64,000 nt of DNA, taken from assembly GCF_900113185.1 (NCBI RefSeq), contig NZ_FOZD01000001.1, positions 868,001-932,000 of the forward strand. The letters run 5' to 3'. Position 1 is the first letter of the stretch; every line of letters starts with the position of its first letter. Both the position numbers and the translations under genes were made by a program. A model generated the notes under the pieces. That model was given only the letters and a program-made list of their open reading frames with translations. It was not told where the DNA came from and did no database searches. This document shows, piece by piece, positions 51,366 through 60,635 of the stretch. The DNA comes from Agromyces sp. CF514 (lineage in GTDB: Bacteria > Actinomycetota > Actinomycetes > Actinomycetales > Microbacteriaceae).

Positions 51366-52321
51366 GCGACGACCTCCTCTTCACGAATCGGGGCGGATGT
51401 CGCGGGCCCGGCAGGTGCCGCGGGCGCCGTCGGTGCGGAGGCCGCGGCACCGATCACCAGGCGGTTGCGTGCCCGGAACGGCCAGGAGACGAGCCAGACG
51501 ATGCCCGCCCCGATGCCCGCCGTGAGCAGGATCACGAAGATGAGCACGACCGCCATCGCCGAGCCCAGGGCCCAGTTCTGCGCGGTCTGGAACTGGCTGG
51601 CGACCAGCTGGCCGACCATGTTGCCCTTCGCCCCGCCGAGCACGGTCGCCGTGATGTAGTCGCCCATCAGCGGGATGTACACGAGCAGCACGCCCGCGAT
51701 GATGCCGGGCTGCGCGAGCGGCAGCGTGACGCGGAAGAACGTGGTCCACTTGCCGGCGCCGAGGTCCTTCGACGCTTCGCGGAGCGGGCCGTTGACCCGG
51801 TCGAACGCCACGAACAACGGCAGGATCATGAGCGGCAGGTAGTTGTAGACGACGCCGATCAGCACCGCGCCGCGCGTGTTCAGGATCGCGAGGGGTTCGA
51901 ACCCGATCGCCTGGAGCATCGACGACAGCCAGCCCTCGGGCGAGAGGATCACCTGCCAGCCGATGGTGCGCACGAGGAAGTTGGTCCAGAACGGCACCAT
52001 CACGAGCGCGACGAGCAGGCCGCGCTTCGACGGCGGCGCCTTGACCGCCATCCAGTACGCGACCGGCAGGCCGATGAGGAAGCAGAGCACCGTGCCGGCC
52101 ACGCCCACCCAGAGCGTGTTCTGGAACGTCGCGAAGAAGGTCGGGTCGAGCACCTCGGCGTACCGGTCGAACGAGAGCCTGTCGGTCGCCTGGGTCGCGA
52201 AGATGCTCGGCTTGTAGCCGAAGCTGAACCACACGACCATCGCCACCGGGGCGATGAAGAAGATCAGCAGCCAGGCCCATGCGGGCGCGGCGAGCAGGAA
52301 TCCTGGGGATCGTCTACGCAC
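51362..52321 (-). CDS. potB: polyamine ABC transporter permease PotB
   Basis: The 319-residue product has six helices, the PotB-type start (FLLAAPAWAWLLIFFIAPVAMVVWFSF) and the EAA loop REASKDLGAGKWTTFFRVTLPLAQPGI. About 30 Ala/Pro-rich residues extend the C-terminus. GTG 52321 overlaps the potD stop by 8 nt; the downstream overlap with potC is 4 nt. Confidence 0.92.
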   Translation of the reverse strand: MRRRSPGFLLAAPAWAWLLIFFIAPVAMVVWFSFGYKPSIFATQATDRLSFDRYAEVLDPTFFATFQNTLWVGVAGTVLCFLIGLPVAYWMAVKAPPSKRGLLVALVMVPFWTNFLVRTIGWQVILSPEGWLSSMLQAIGFEPLAILNTRGAVLIGVVYNYLPLMILPLFVAFDRVNGPLREASKDLGAGKWTTFFRVTLPLAQPGIIAGVLLVYIPLMGDYITATVLGGAKGNMVGQLVASQFQTAQNWALGSAMAVVLIFVILLTAGIGAGIVWLVSWPFRARNRLVIGAAASAPTAPAAPAGPATSAPIREEEVVA

Positions 52322-53504
52322 CGGCGGCCGCCTTCATCTTGTTCCAGATCTGCACGATGCGCTCCTGCGCCTCGGTGAGCTCGCCCTCGTGCATGGTCGC
52401 GAGCTGCTCGGGCGTGAAGAACACGAGGTCGAGCATCGGCAGGCCGGCATCGGCCGCCGCCTGCTCGGCGTCCTTCGCGCCCGTGTGGTACCCGATGTAG
52501 TCGAGCTCGTCGAGCGCGTTCTCGGGAGTGAGCACGTAGTTGATGAAGGCGTGGGCGGCCTCGGGGTGCGGTGCGCCGGCGGGGATCGCCCAGTTGTCCA
52601 TCCAGAGTTCGGTCGTCGGCGAGCCGAGCACGAACTTCCAGCGGTCGGGGTCGGGGCTCTCGAGGATCCCGAGCCGCGCGTCGCCGTTGTACGACTGCAT
52701 GAGCATCTGCGTCGCCTGCGGGATCGCGCCGCCGCCCGGGTACGGATCGAACGCCGAGATGTGCGGCGCGAGCTCCTCGACGAGGAACTTCTCGGCCGCG
52801 TCGAGCTCGGCCTCGTCGGTCGTGTTCCACGGGACCCCGTTGGCCCAGAAGTAGAGGCCCGTGAGCTCGGCGGGGTCGTCGAGCACCGACGTCTTGCCGC
52901 TCGCCTCGTTCTGCGCCGCGTCGATGAAGTCGTTCCAGTCCTTGAGCTCGCGCTTGATCAGGGTCACGTCGTAGACGAATCCGGTCGTGCCCCATGCCTT
53001 GCAGATCGAGTACTCGTTGTCGGGGTCCCATGCCCGCCCGAGGAACGCCGGGTCGACGTGCTCGATGTTCGGGATCAGGTCGCGGTTCAGCTTCGACAGC
53101 AGCCCGTGCTCGGCCATCTGCGCGATGAACGTGCCAGTGGGAACCACGATGTCGTAGCCGCTCGTGCCGCGGGCGCCGACGAGCTTGGCCACCATCTCCT
53201 CGTTGGAGTTGAAGGCGCTCAGCGACACCTTCGGACCGAGGTCGGCGGTGAACGAGTCGAGCACGTCGGGTGCGTCGTAGTCGCCCCAGGTGTAGATCGA
53301 GAGGCGGTCCTCGAGTGCGCCGCCCGACGCCTGGGTCGTCGTGGCGGCGCTCCTCGGCGCGCAGCCGGCGAGGGTGGCGGTCACGCCCGCCGCGCCGGCC
53401 GTCGCCGCGGCGAAGCTCAGGAACCGGCGCCGCGTGAGCTCGCGGCGGATCGTCTTGGCCGCGCCCGTGGGCGCGAGGATGCGGATGTCGGGTTCGGATG
53501 CCAT
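52314..53504 (-). CDS. potD: polyamine-binding lipoprotein PotD (Tat signal)
   Basis: The 396-residue product has a twin-arginine motif (TRRRFLSFAAATAG) and lipobox LAGC. It is followed by a PotD/PotF-type periplasmic binding fold: LSIYTWGDYDAPDVLDSF, YDIVVPTGTFIAQMAEHGLLSKL, and WDPDNEYSICKAWGTTGF near the ligand cleft. Acidic and aromatic residues typical of spermidine/putrescine sites are present, but specificity cannot be fixed. AGGAG lies 7 nt before ATG 53504. The operon order is potA-potD-potB-potC. Confidence 0.92.
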   Translation of the reverse strand: MASEPDIRILAPTGAAKTIRRELTRRRFLSFAAATAGAAGVTATLAGCAPRSAATTTQASGGALEDRLSIYTWGDYDAPDVLDSFTADLGPKVSLSAFNSNEEMVAKLVGARGTSGYDIVVPTGTFIAQMAEHGLLSKLNRDLIPNIEHVDPAFLGRAWDPDNEYSICKAWGTTGFVYDVTLIKRELKDWNDFIDAAQNEASGKTSVLDDPAELTGLYFWANGVPWNTTDEAELDAAEKFLVEELAPHISAFDPYPGGGAIPQATQMLMQSYNGDARLGILESPDPDRWKFVLGSPTTELWMDNWAIPAGAPHPEAAHAFINYVLTPENALDELDYIGYHTGAKDAEQAAADAGLPMLDLVFFTPEQLATMHEGELTEAQERIVQIWNKMKAAAGA

Positions 53505-53523
53505 CGAGTGCTCCTGATCGGGT

Positions 53524-54708
<1,185 letters not shown>

Positions 54709-54817
54709 TTGATGACGCCTCCTGTTCACCCGCGCGCCATCGCGCCGGAGGCCCATTCAATCCCTGCGGCGGGGTCCGTGCAACGCGAACCCGCGTTGAC
54801 GAGACACTCCATCGTGA

Positions 54818-54870
54818 GCGGATGCCGCGGCCCGACAGTCCGTCTGGTCGGTCGGGCCGCCGGCATCCGC
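54818..54870 (-). terminator. terminator after the MacB-like permease gene
   Basis: Arms 54818-54836 and 54851-54870 pair over 19 bp with a single bulge, loop 14 nt. It ends the export operon 22 bp past its last stop, within the 183-bp gap before potA. Confidence 0.8.
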
Positions 54871-54891
54871 CCCGGGATGCGTGCGGCGGGA

Positions 54892-56079
54892 TCAGCTGTT
54901 GAGCGCGGCCGTCGGCGAGGTGCGCGCCGCTCGTGCGGCGGGAAGCGCACCCGCGACCGCCCCGACGACCACCGTCGCGGCCACTCCGGCGACGAGCACC
55001 GCGGCGGGCACCGCGACCAGCCACCCGTTCGAGGCGGCGACGACCGCCGTGATCGCCCAGCCGATCACGGTGCCCGCGATGCCGCCGCAGAGCGCGAGCA
55101 GCATCGCCTCGACGAGGAACTGGGAGCGGATGTGCCCGCGCGTCGCGCCCAGCGACCGGCGCAGGCCGATCTCCTGACGTCGCTCGAGCACCGTGATGAC
55201 CATGGTGTTCGCGACGCCGATGCCGCCGACGAGCAGGGCGATCGAGCCGATGCCGACGAGCAGCCCCGTGAACGCCTGGTCGATCGTGTTCTTCGCCGCG
55301 AGCGCATCGGACGGGCGACTGACCTTCACCTCGGTCGGCGACTCCGGGTCGATCGTCGAGGGCAGGAGTCGCCGGACCTCGGCCACCCGCTCGTCGTCGC
55401 CGCGTTCGTAGACGGTCGTCGGCGAACCGTCGAAGGCGAAGAGCTCGCTCGCGATCGGGCCGCCGACGAGCGCCGTCACGTCGAGCTCGGGTGCGAGCGG
55501 CGAGCGGGCGAGGATGCCGACGACCGTGAACTCCTGGTCGCCGATCTGCACCATGCTCCCGACGCTCACGATGCCGAGGCGCTCGGCGACCTTCGCGCCC
55601 AGCACCACCGCCGGATACCGTTCCGACGTCGCGTTCAGCCACGAGCCCGACGCGAGGGTCGAGCTCGTCGTTCCGAGCAGTTCGAGATCGGTCGCCGCGA
55701 CCGAGAGCCCCTGGGTCGCCCCTCGGTCGACGCGGTCGTTCCGGTAGACGTGGACCTGGTCGAGCACCGAGGTCCAGCTCGCCTGCTCGACGCCGTCGAC
55801 GCGACGCACGCGGTCGACGGCGTCGGAGGGCAGGGCGGTGTCCGCCCCGAAGAAGTCCTTGCCCGCCGAAGCGGTGAGCAGGTTCGTGCCGAGGGCGGCG
55901 AGGCGCTGCTTCACGAGCGCCTCGCTCGAGGTCGAGATGCCGACGACGGCGATCATCGCCGCGATGCCGATCGCGATGCCGAGCGCCGAGAGCGCGGCTC
56001 GCATCGGACGTGCCCGCAGCCCGTGGAATCCCAGTCCCACCAGGTCGCCGGTGCGCAGCCGCGAGCGCAGGCCGTTCAC
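54892..56079 (-). CDS. MacB-like ABC transporter permease (FtsX family)
   Basis: The 395-residue product has four helices in the MacB pattern: helix 1 near residues 28-50 (RAALSALGIAIGIAAMIAVVG), a large extracellular domain of about 200 residues, then three C-terminal helices including GIGSIALLVGGIGVANTMVITVLERRQEIGLRRSLGAT. These mechanotransmission transporters move lipoproteins, peptides or antibiotics across the envelope. GTG 56079 overlaps the ATPase stop as GTGA. It is the last of four overlapping genes. Confidence 0.9.
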   Translation of the reverse strand: MNGLRSRLRTGDLVGLGFHGLRARPMRAALSALGIAIGIAAMIAVVGISTSSEALVKQRLAALGTNLLTASAGKDFFGADTALPSDAVDRVRRVDGVEQASWTSVLDQVHVYRNDRVDRGATQGLSVAATDLELLGTTSSTLASGSWLNATSERYPAVVLGAKVAERLGIVSVGSMVQIGDQEFTVVGILARSPLAPELDVTALVGGPIASELFAFDGSPTTVYERGDDERVAEVRRLLPSTIDPESPTEVKVSRPSDALAAKNTIDQAFTGLLVGIGSIALLVGGIGVANTMVITVLERRQEIGLRRSLGATRGHIRSQFLVEAMLLALCGGIAGTVIGWAITAVVAASNGWLVAVPAAVLVAGVAATVVVGAVAGALPAARAARTSPTAALNS

Positions 56080-56783
56080 GATGCCACCCTCAGTGGCACG
56101 CGCTCGACCCGTCGATCGCCGACGAGCCGGCCGTCGCGGATGCCGAGCTGCCGCGGCATCCGCTCGGCGACCTGCTGGTCGTGCGTGATGACGACGACCG
56201 TCGTGCCCGACGCGTTCAGCTCGCCGAGGATCGAGACGACGGTCGCACCCGACCGCGAGTCGAGCGCCCCGGTGGGCTCGTCGGCGAGCACGAGCGGCGG
56301 CTCGCCGACCACCGCGCGGGCGATCGCGACGCGCTGGCGCTCACCTCCCGAGAGCTCGTGCGGCCGATGGTGCGCACGGGGCGCGAGCCCCACCCGCTCG
56401 AGCGCCGTCGCGGCGCGCGCCCGACGCTCGCGCGCCGGCACGCCCGTGTAGAGCAGGCCGGTGGCCACGTTGTCCAGCGCGCTGACTCCTTCGGCGAGGT
56501 GGTACTGCTGGAAGACGAATCCGATGGTGTGCGCCCGGAGCGCCGACAGCTCCGCATCGGTCAGGTCGCCGGTGTCGTGCCCGTCGAGGTGCAGCTCGCC
56601 CGAGCTCGGCCGGTCGAGCGTGCCGATCAGGTTCAGCAGCGTCGACTTGCCCGAGCCGCTCGGGCCGACGATCGCGAGCATCTCGCCGCGATCGATGTCG
56701 AGGTCGACCGCAGACAGGGCGAGCGTGGGCGGCGACCCGTACGACCGCGAGACGCCGCGGAGCGAGACGAGCGGGGCGCTCAC
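56076..56783 (-). CDS. MacB/LolD-type ABC transporter ATPase
   Basis: The 235-residue product has Walker A VGPSGSGKSTLLNLIGTLDRP, Q-loop FVFQQYHLAEGVSALDNV, signature ELSGGERQRVAIARA, Walker B LVLADEPTGALDS, and the switch His in VVVITHDQQVA. LDRPSSGE and DEPTGALDS are hallmarks of the LolD/MacB subfamily. The start is GTG 56783, overlapping the adaptor gene by 4 nt. Confidence 0.93.
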   Translation of the reverse strand: MSAPLVSLRGVSRSYGSPPTLALSAVDLDIDRGEMLAIVGPSGSGKSTLLNLIGTLDRPSSGELHLDGHDTGDLTDAELSALRAHTIGFVFQQYHLAEGVSALDNVATGLLYTGVPARERRARAATALERVGLAPRAHHRPHELSGGERQRVAIARAVVGEPPLVLADEPTGALDSRSGATVVSILGELNASGTTVVVITHDQQVAERMPRQLGIRDGRLVGDRRVERVPLRVAS

Positions 56784-57925
56784 TTCGCCACCACGATCTC
56801 GTCGCCGGCCTCGAGATCGCCGCCCGTCACCTCGACGAAGCCGTCGGCGAAGGCGCCGAGCTCGACCGGCACGAGCTTCGACTCGCCGCCCTCGACGACC
56901 TCGACCACTGAGCCGCCGCCGGCCGTCGCGAGCAGCGCGAGCACGGGCACCAGCAGGGCGTCCTCGCGCTTGACGGAGGTGAGTTCGCCCGTCACGGTGA
57001 CGTCGTCGAATCCCTCGGCGCTCGCCGGGTCGTCGAGCGAGATCGTCACGGGCAGCTTCACCTTCTTGCCGCCCTGTCCGTCGTCCTGCTCTGCGGGGGA
57101 CCCGACGGCCGAGACGGTGCCCTCGACCGCGCCGCCGCCGGGCAGGCTCAGCGTCACCTTCGCGCCCACGGCCGCGACCTCGGCGAGGTTCGGCGCGATG
57201 TCGGCGGTCACGCGCTTACCGGTGCTCGAGACCGAGACGACGGCAGCGCCTGCGGCATCGCCGATGCGGGCCTTCTGCGCGGCGATGCGTTGCGGTGCAT
57301 CGGCGAACACGACGCGTCCGGGTTCGATGACCCCGGTCTCTTCGAGGCCGAGGGACTCCTGCCACGCCTCGATCGCCTCCTGGGTCGACCAGGCGAACTC
57401 CTCGTCGGGCTCGCGGTCGAAGAACCCGAGGGCCGCGAGGTTCTGCTCGAGCTGCAGCACGTCGGGGCCGTCCTCCATGCCCGACGCGAACGGCCGCCAC
57501 ATCGGCAGCGACCCGATGAGCAGCACGACCGGCCGGTCGTCAACGCGGAACAGCTCGCCGCCGCGATCGACGACGGTGCCGACGCCGGGCATGGAGGTCA
57601 CGGTGCCGCCGAGCGAGGTGCCGAGATCGTGCACCCCGCCGTACGCGAGTCGACCCGAGATGCGCACGCGCTCGGTGAGGTCGCCCCTGGCGACGGTCTG
57701 GGTCTGCACCTCGCCGAGGTCGGTTCCGTGATCGGCGTCGGATGCCGAGGCCTGCGGGCGGCCTGCGAGCAGCACGGCCGCGACGATGCCGGTCGTCGCG
57801 ATGCCGGCGAAGGCGATGAGCCATGCCCGGCGTCGGCGTCGAGGGCTTCGGGAGGGCGCGGCATCCGTCGTCGGCTCGACAGCGGGCTCGAGCGCAGACT
57901 CGCCCGCAGGCTCCGGCGCGGTCAT
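56780..57925 (-). CDS. membrane-fusion (HlyD-like) adaptor with peptidoglycan-binding module
   Basis: The 381-residue product has a cytosolic Pro/Glu-rich start, one membrane helix (about residues 35-55, RAWLIAFAGIATTGIVAAVLL), a split barrel domain, and a PG_binding_1-like module (about 155-200, DVLQLEQNLAALGFFDREPDEEFAWSTQEAIEAWQ) in place of the coiled-coil hairpin of Gram-negative adaptors. Barrel domains to the C-terminus (EVAAVGAKVTLSLPGGGAVEGTV, ELTSVKREDALLVPVLAL) follow. It would connect the MacB-like exporter to the cell wall. ATG 57925 overlaps the lipoprotein stop by 4 nt. Confidence 0.88.
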   Translation of the reverse strand: MTAPEPAGESALEPAVEPTTDAAPSRSPRRRRRAWLIAFAGIATTGIVAAVLLAGRPQASASDADHGTDLGEVQTQTVARGDLTERVRISGRLAYGGVHDLGTSLGGTVTSMPGVGTVVDRGGELFRVDDRPVVLLIGSLPMWRPFASGMEDGPDVLQLEQNLAALGFFDREPDEEFAWSTQEAIEAWQESLGLEETGVIEPGRVVFADAPQRIAAQKARIGDAAGAAVVSVSSTGKRVTADIAPNLAEVAAVGAKVTLSLPGGGAVEGTVSAVGSPAEQDDGQGGKKVKLPVTISLDDPASAEGFDDVTVTGELTSVKREDALLVPVLALLATAGGGSVVEVVEGGESKLVPVELGAFADGFVEVTGGDLEAGDEIVVAK

Positions 57926-58491
57926 TCGTCGTCTCCGGGCATCTCGGGGAAGCCCGCCTCGTCGTTGCAGGCGTCCATGACCGCGGGGTCGACCTCGTCG
58001 ATCGACATGGCCTGCATCGAGACCATGCCGCCGTCCGCTGAGATCTCGGGGTCGCGGTAGTCGTATCCGGCCTCGCGCATGCACGCGGCGAACGCGAGCA
58101 TCGCCTCGTTCAGTTCGTCTGCGTCGGGCATGCCCGGCTGCACGGGCGGCTCGCCGACCTGCTCGATGCACTTCTCGTGGGCCGCCTCCATCGCCTCGAG
58201 GTCGATCTCGCCCGGATCGACCGAGTCGAGCGAGCCGGTCGTCGTGTCGTCGCCGCCGGCATCGCCGGAATCGCCGGTGGTGGAGCCCATGGTCATCGAC
58301 ACGTCGACGCCCTCGGCCTTCATGCAGTCGCCGAACTCGAGCGACCAGTCGTCGTAGGCGGCGTCCGAGTCGCCCGCGGCGAGGTCGGGGGCGTCGGATG
58401 CGTTCGGCGTGCACGCCGAAAGCGCGACGACCAGGCCGATGCCCGCCAGGGCGAGCAGCGCGCGGGGTCGACGCCGGGTGAGGTGGTTCAT
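57922..58491 (-). CDS. lipoprotein with paired Cys motifs, exporter operon
   Basis: The 189-residue product has a lipoprotein signal with lipobox LSAC (Cys about residue 27). The acidic mature part contains FGDCMKAEGVDVSM and FAACMREAGYDY, two copies of a C-M-(K/R)-x-(E/A)-G-(V/Y)-D motif, plus HEKCIEQVG and DACNDEAGF, so two disulfides are likely. AAAGGA lies 6 nt before ATG 58491. It is the first gene of the exporter operon and may be its sensor or cargo. No family name is known to me. Confidence 0.82.
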   Translation of the reverse strand: MNHLTRRRPRALLALAGIGLVVALSACTPNASDAPDLAAGDSDAAYDDWSLEFGDCMKAEGVDVSMTMGSTTGDSGDAGGDDTTTGSLDSVDPGEIDLEAMEAAHEKCIEQVGEPPVQPGMPDADELNEAMLAFAACMREAGYDYRDPEISADGGMVSMQAMSIDEVDPAVMDACNDEAGFPEMPGDDE

Positions 58492-58636
58492 GGTGGTCCT
58501 TTCGTCGGGCCCCGGAATCGGTGCCGGAACCCAGCACACTCACAGCGCGGTCGTAGCGGAGTAAAAGGCGGCGCTGACCTTTTCGTTACCCTCGGCGGGG
58601 TTCACTGGAGGTTCGGCCGATGACTGGAGGAACCGA

Positions 58637-59305
58637 GTGCGCGTGCTGATCGTGGAAGACGAGCCGTACCTCGCCGAGGCCGTGCGAGCCGGACTCGCGC
58701 TCGAGGCGATCGCCGCCGACCTCGCGCCAGACGGCGAGGCGGCGCTCTTCGCGGTCGACGTGAACGACTACGACGTGATCCTGCTCGACCGCGACCTTCC
58801 CGGCGTGCACGGCGACGAGGTCTGCCGAACGCTCGCCGCGCGCGAGGAGCGCCCGGCGATCCTCATGCTCACCGCGGCCAGGCGGCTCGGCGACAAGGTC
58901 GGCGGCTTCGAGCTCGGCGCCGACGACTACCTCGCCAAGCCGTTCGAGTTCCCTGAGCTCGTGGCCAGGGTGCGGGCACTCGGCCGCCGGAGGTTCACGG
59001 CGCTTCCGCCGCGCCTCGAGGGCGCCGGGGTCACGCTCGATCCCTTCCGTCGCGAGGTGTACCGCGACGGCCGTTTCGTGCGGCTCAGCCGCAAGGAGTT
59101 CTCGGTGCTCGAGGTGCTCATGCGCGCCGCAGGAGGCGTCGTCAGCGCCGAGACCCTGCTCGAGAAGGCGTGGGACGAGAACGCGAACCCCTTCACGAAC
59201 TCCGTGAAGATGACCATCTCCACGCTCCGGCGCAAGCTCGGCGAGCCGTGGATGATCCGCACCGACCCGGGTGCCGGCTACGCGATCGACGTGCCGCGTG
59301 GGTGA
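58637..59305 (+). CDS. OmpR/PhoB-family response regulator
   Basis: The 222-residue product has a receiver domain (residues 1-115: acidic pair in VEDEPYLAEA, phospho-acceptor Asp in DVILLDRDLPG, Thr in LMLTAA, Lys in YLAKPFEFPEL) and a winged helix for DNA binding (about 125-222). GTG 58637 follows GGAGG by 7 nt. The histidine kinase gene overlaps its end by 8 nt. It is divergent from the exporter operon, which it probably activates. Confidence 0.92.
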   Translation: MRVLIVEDEPYLAEAVRAGLALEAIAADLAPDGEAALFAVDVNDYDVILLDRDLPGVHGDEVCRTLAAREERPAILMLTAARRLGDKVGGFELGADDYLAKPFEFPELVARVRALGRRRFTALPPRLEGAGVTLDPFRREVYRDGRFVRLSRKEFSVLEVLMRAAGGVVSAETLLEKAWDENANPFTNSVKMTISTLRRKLGEPWMIRTDPGAGYAIDVPRG

Positions 59306-60635
59306 CGCCGCGGCATCCGCCCCTCGGACGTTCCGGCTGACGGTCCGGGCGCGGCTCGCGCTCACCTACGCCGGCCTGCTCGTCGTCGCGGGCGCCGTGA
59401 TGCTCGCGATCATTGCCTTCTTCATCGGGCTCGTGCCGACGTACGAGTTCGCCGCCGCCACCCCGCTCGCGGGGGCGACGGCCGACGGCTCCGTCGCGAT
59501 GCTCAGCGTGCCGAGCGAGTCGGCCGACCTGGTCGCCGGCACCGCCGTGCCCACCTACGACCCCGGCATCCTCGCCGAGACGACCTCCGCGTCGGTCGTC
59601 GTCGGCTCGCGCGACGACATCCTGCAGCTGCTGCTCTGGGTCTCGGCGGGCGCGCTCGTGGTGCTCGCGGCCGTCGGCGCGTGGGCCGGTTGGTTCGTCG
59701 CCGGGCGGATGCTGCGGCCGCTCCAGGAGGTCAACCTGGCCGCCCATCGTGCCGCACGCGGCCACCTCGACCACCGCATCGCGCTCGGCGGCCCCCGCGA
59801 CGAGATCACCGACCTCGCCGACACGTTCGACGAGATGCTCGAGGGGCTCGAGCGGTCGCTCGGGGCCCATCGGCGGTTCGCGGCGAACGCCTCGCACGAG
59901 CTCCGCACGCCGCTCGCCACCACCCGGGCCATGCTCGACGTCGCGTTGAGTTCGGCGGGCGCCGGGGATGCGGCGGGCGCTGCCGGCGCTGCGGGCGCCG
60001 GGAGTGCCGCGGGCACGGCCCTGCTGGAGCGCCTGCGCGAAACCAACGAGCGCAGCATCGCGACGGTCGAGGCGCTGCTCGACCTCTCCGAGGCCGAGGC
60101 CGGCGAGGCGAGCACGGAACCGATCGAGCTCGGCGAGCTCGCGGCATCCGTCGTCGAGGAGGCGCGGCCCGAGGCGGCGCTCGCCGGAGTGCGCATCGAT
60201 CTCGCGGTCGCACCCGGAACGGTCTCGGGTGATCGCGTGCTGCTCAGGCAGATGCTCGTGAACCTCGTGCAGAACGGCATCCGGCACAACGTGCGCGGCG
60301 GGGTCGTGCGGGTGTCGACCCGCACCACGAGACGCTCGAGGACCATCGAGGTCGCGAACAGCGGTGCCGAGCTCGATCCGGCGACGGTGGCCGAGCTCAC
60401 CGCGCCGTTCTTCCGGGTCCGCGGGCGCACGAGCGCGGCCGCCCAGCGCGGCCGCGGGCTCGGACTCTCGATCGTCGCGGCGATCGCCGAACGCCACGGA
60501 GCGGCGCTGCAGCTCGTGCCCCGAGCGAACGGCGGGCTTCGCGTCGCCGTGCGGTTCCCGCGCGAGGCCGCCGCTCAGGCGAAGCCGAAGACCGGCGGGA
60601 AGACGACCACGAGGATCGCGGCCCAGGCGAGGTAG
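59298..60635 (+). CDS. sensor histidine kinase
   Basis: The 445-residue product has two membrane helices (about residues 18-45 and 110-135) around a short extracellular loop of about 65 residues, then HAMP, the phospho-acceptor His in RFAANASHELRTPLATTRAM, and an ATPase domain (NLVQNGIRHNV for the N box, RGRGLGLSIVAAIAERHGA for the G2 box). An Ala/Gly repeat insert (SSAGAGDAAGAAGAAGAGSAAG) lengthens the dimerisation helices. GTG 59298 overlaps the regulator gene. The 3' end overlaps the next, convergent gene by 61 bp. Confidence 0.92.
   Translation: MGDAAASAPRTFRLTVRARLALTYAGLLVVAGAVMLAIIAFFIGLVPTYEFAAATPLAGATADGSVAMLSVPSESADLVAGTAVPTYDPGILAETTSASVVVGSRDDILQLLLWVSAGALVVLAAVGAWAGWFVAGRMLRPLQEVNLAAHRAARGHLDHRIALGGPRDEITDLADTFDEMLEGLERSLGAHRRFAANASHELRTPLATTRAMLDVALSSAGAGDAAGAAGAAGAGSAAGTALLERLRETNERSIATVEALLDLSEAEAGEASTEPIELGELAASVVEEARPEAALAGVRIDLAVAPGTVSGDRVLLRQMLVNLVQNGIRHNVRGGVVRVSTRTTRRSRTIEVANSGAELDPATVAELTAPFFRVRGRTSAAAQRGRGLGLSIVAAIAERHGAALQLVPRANGGLRVAVRFPREAAAQAKPKTGGKTTTRIAAQAR

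Noticed and set aside
48894-51659. Long plus-strand open frame opposite the amidohydrolase and potC/potB genes
   Set aside because: Shadow frame: it lacks domains and covers three clear genes in part.
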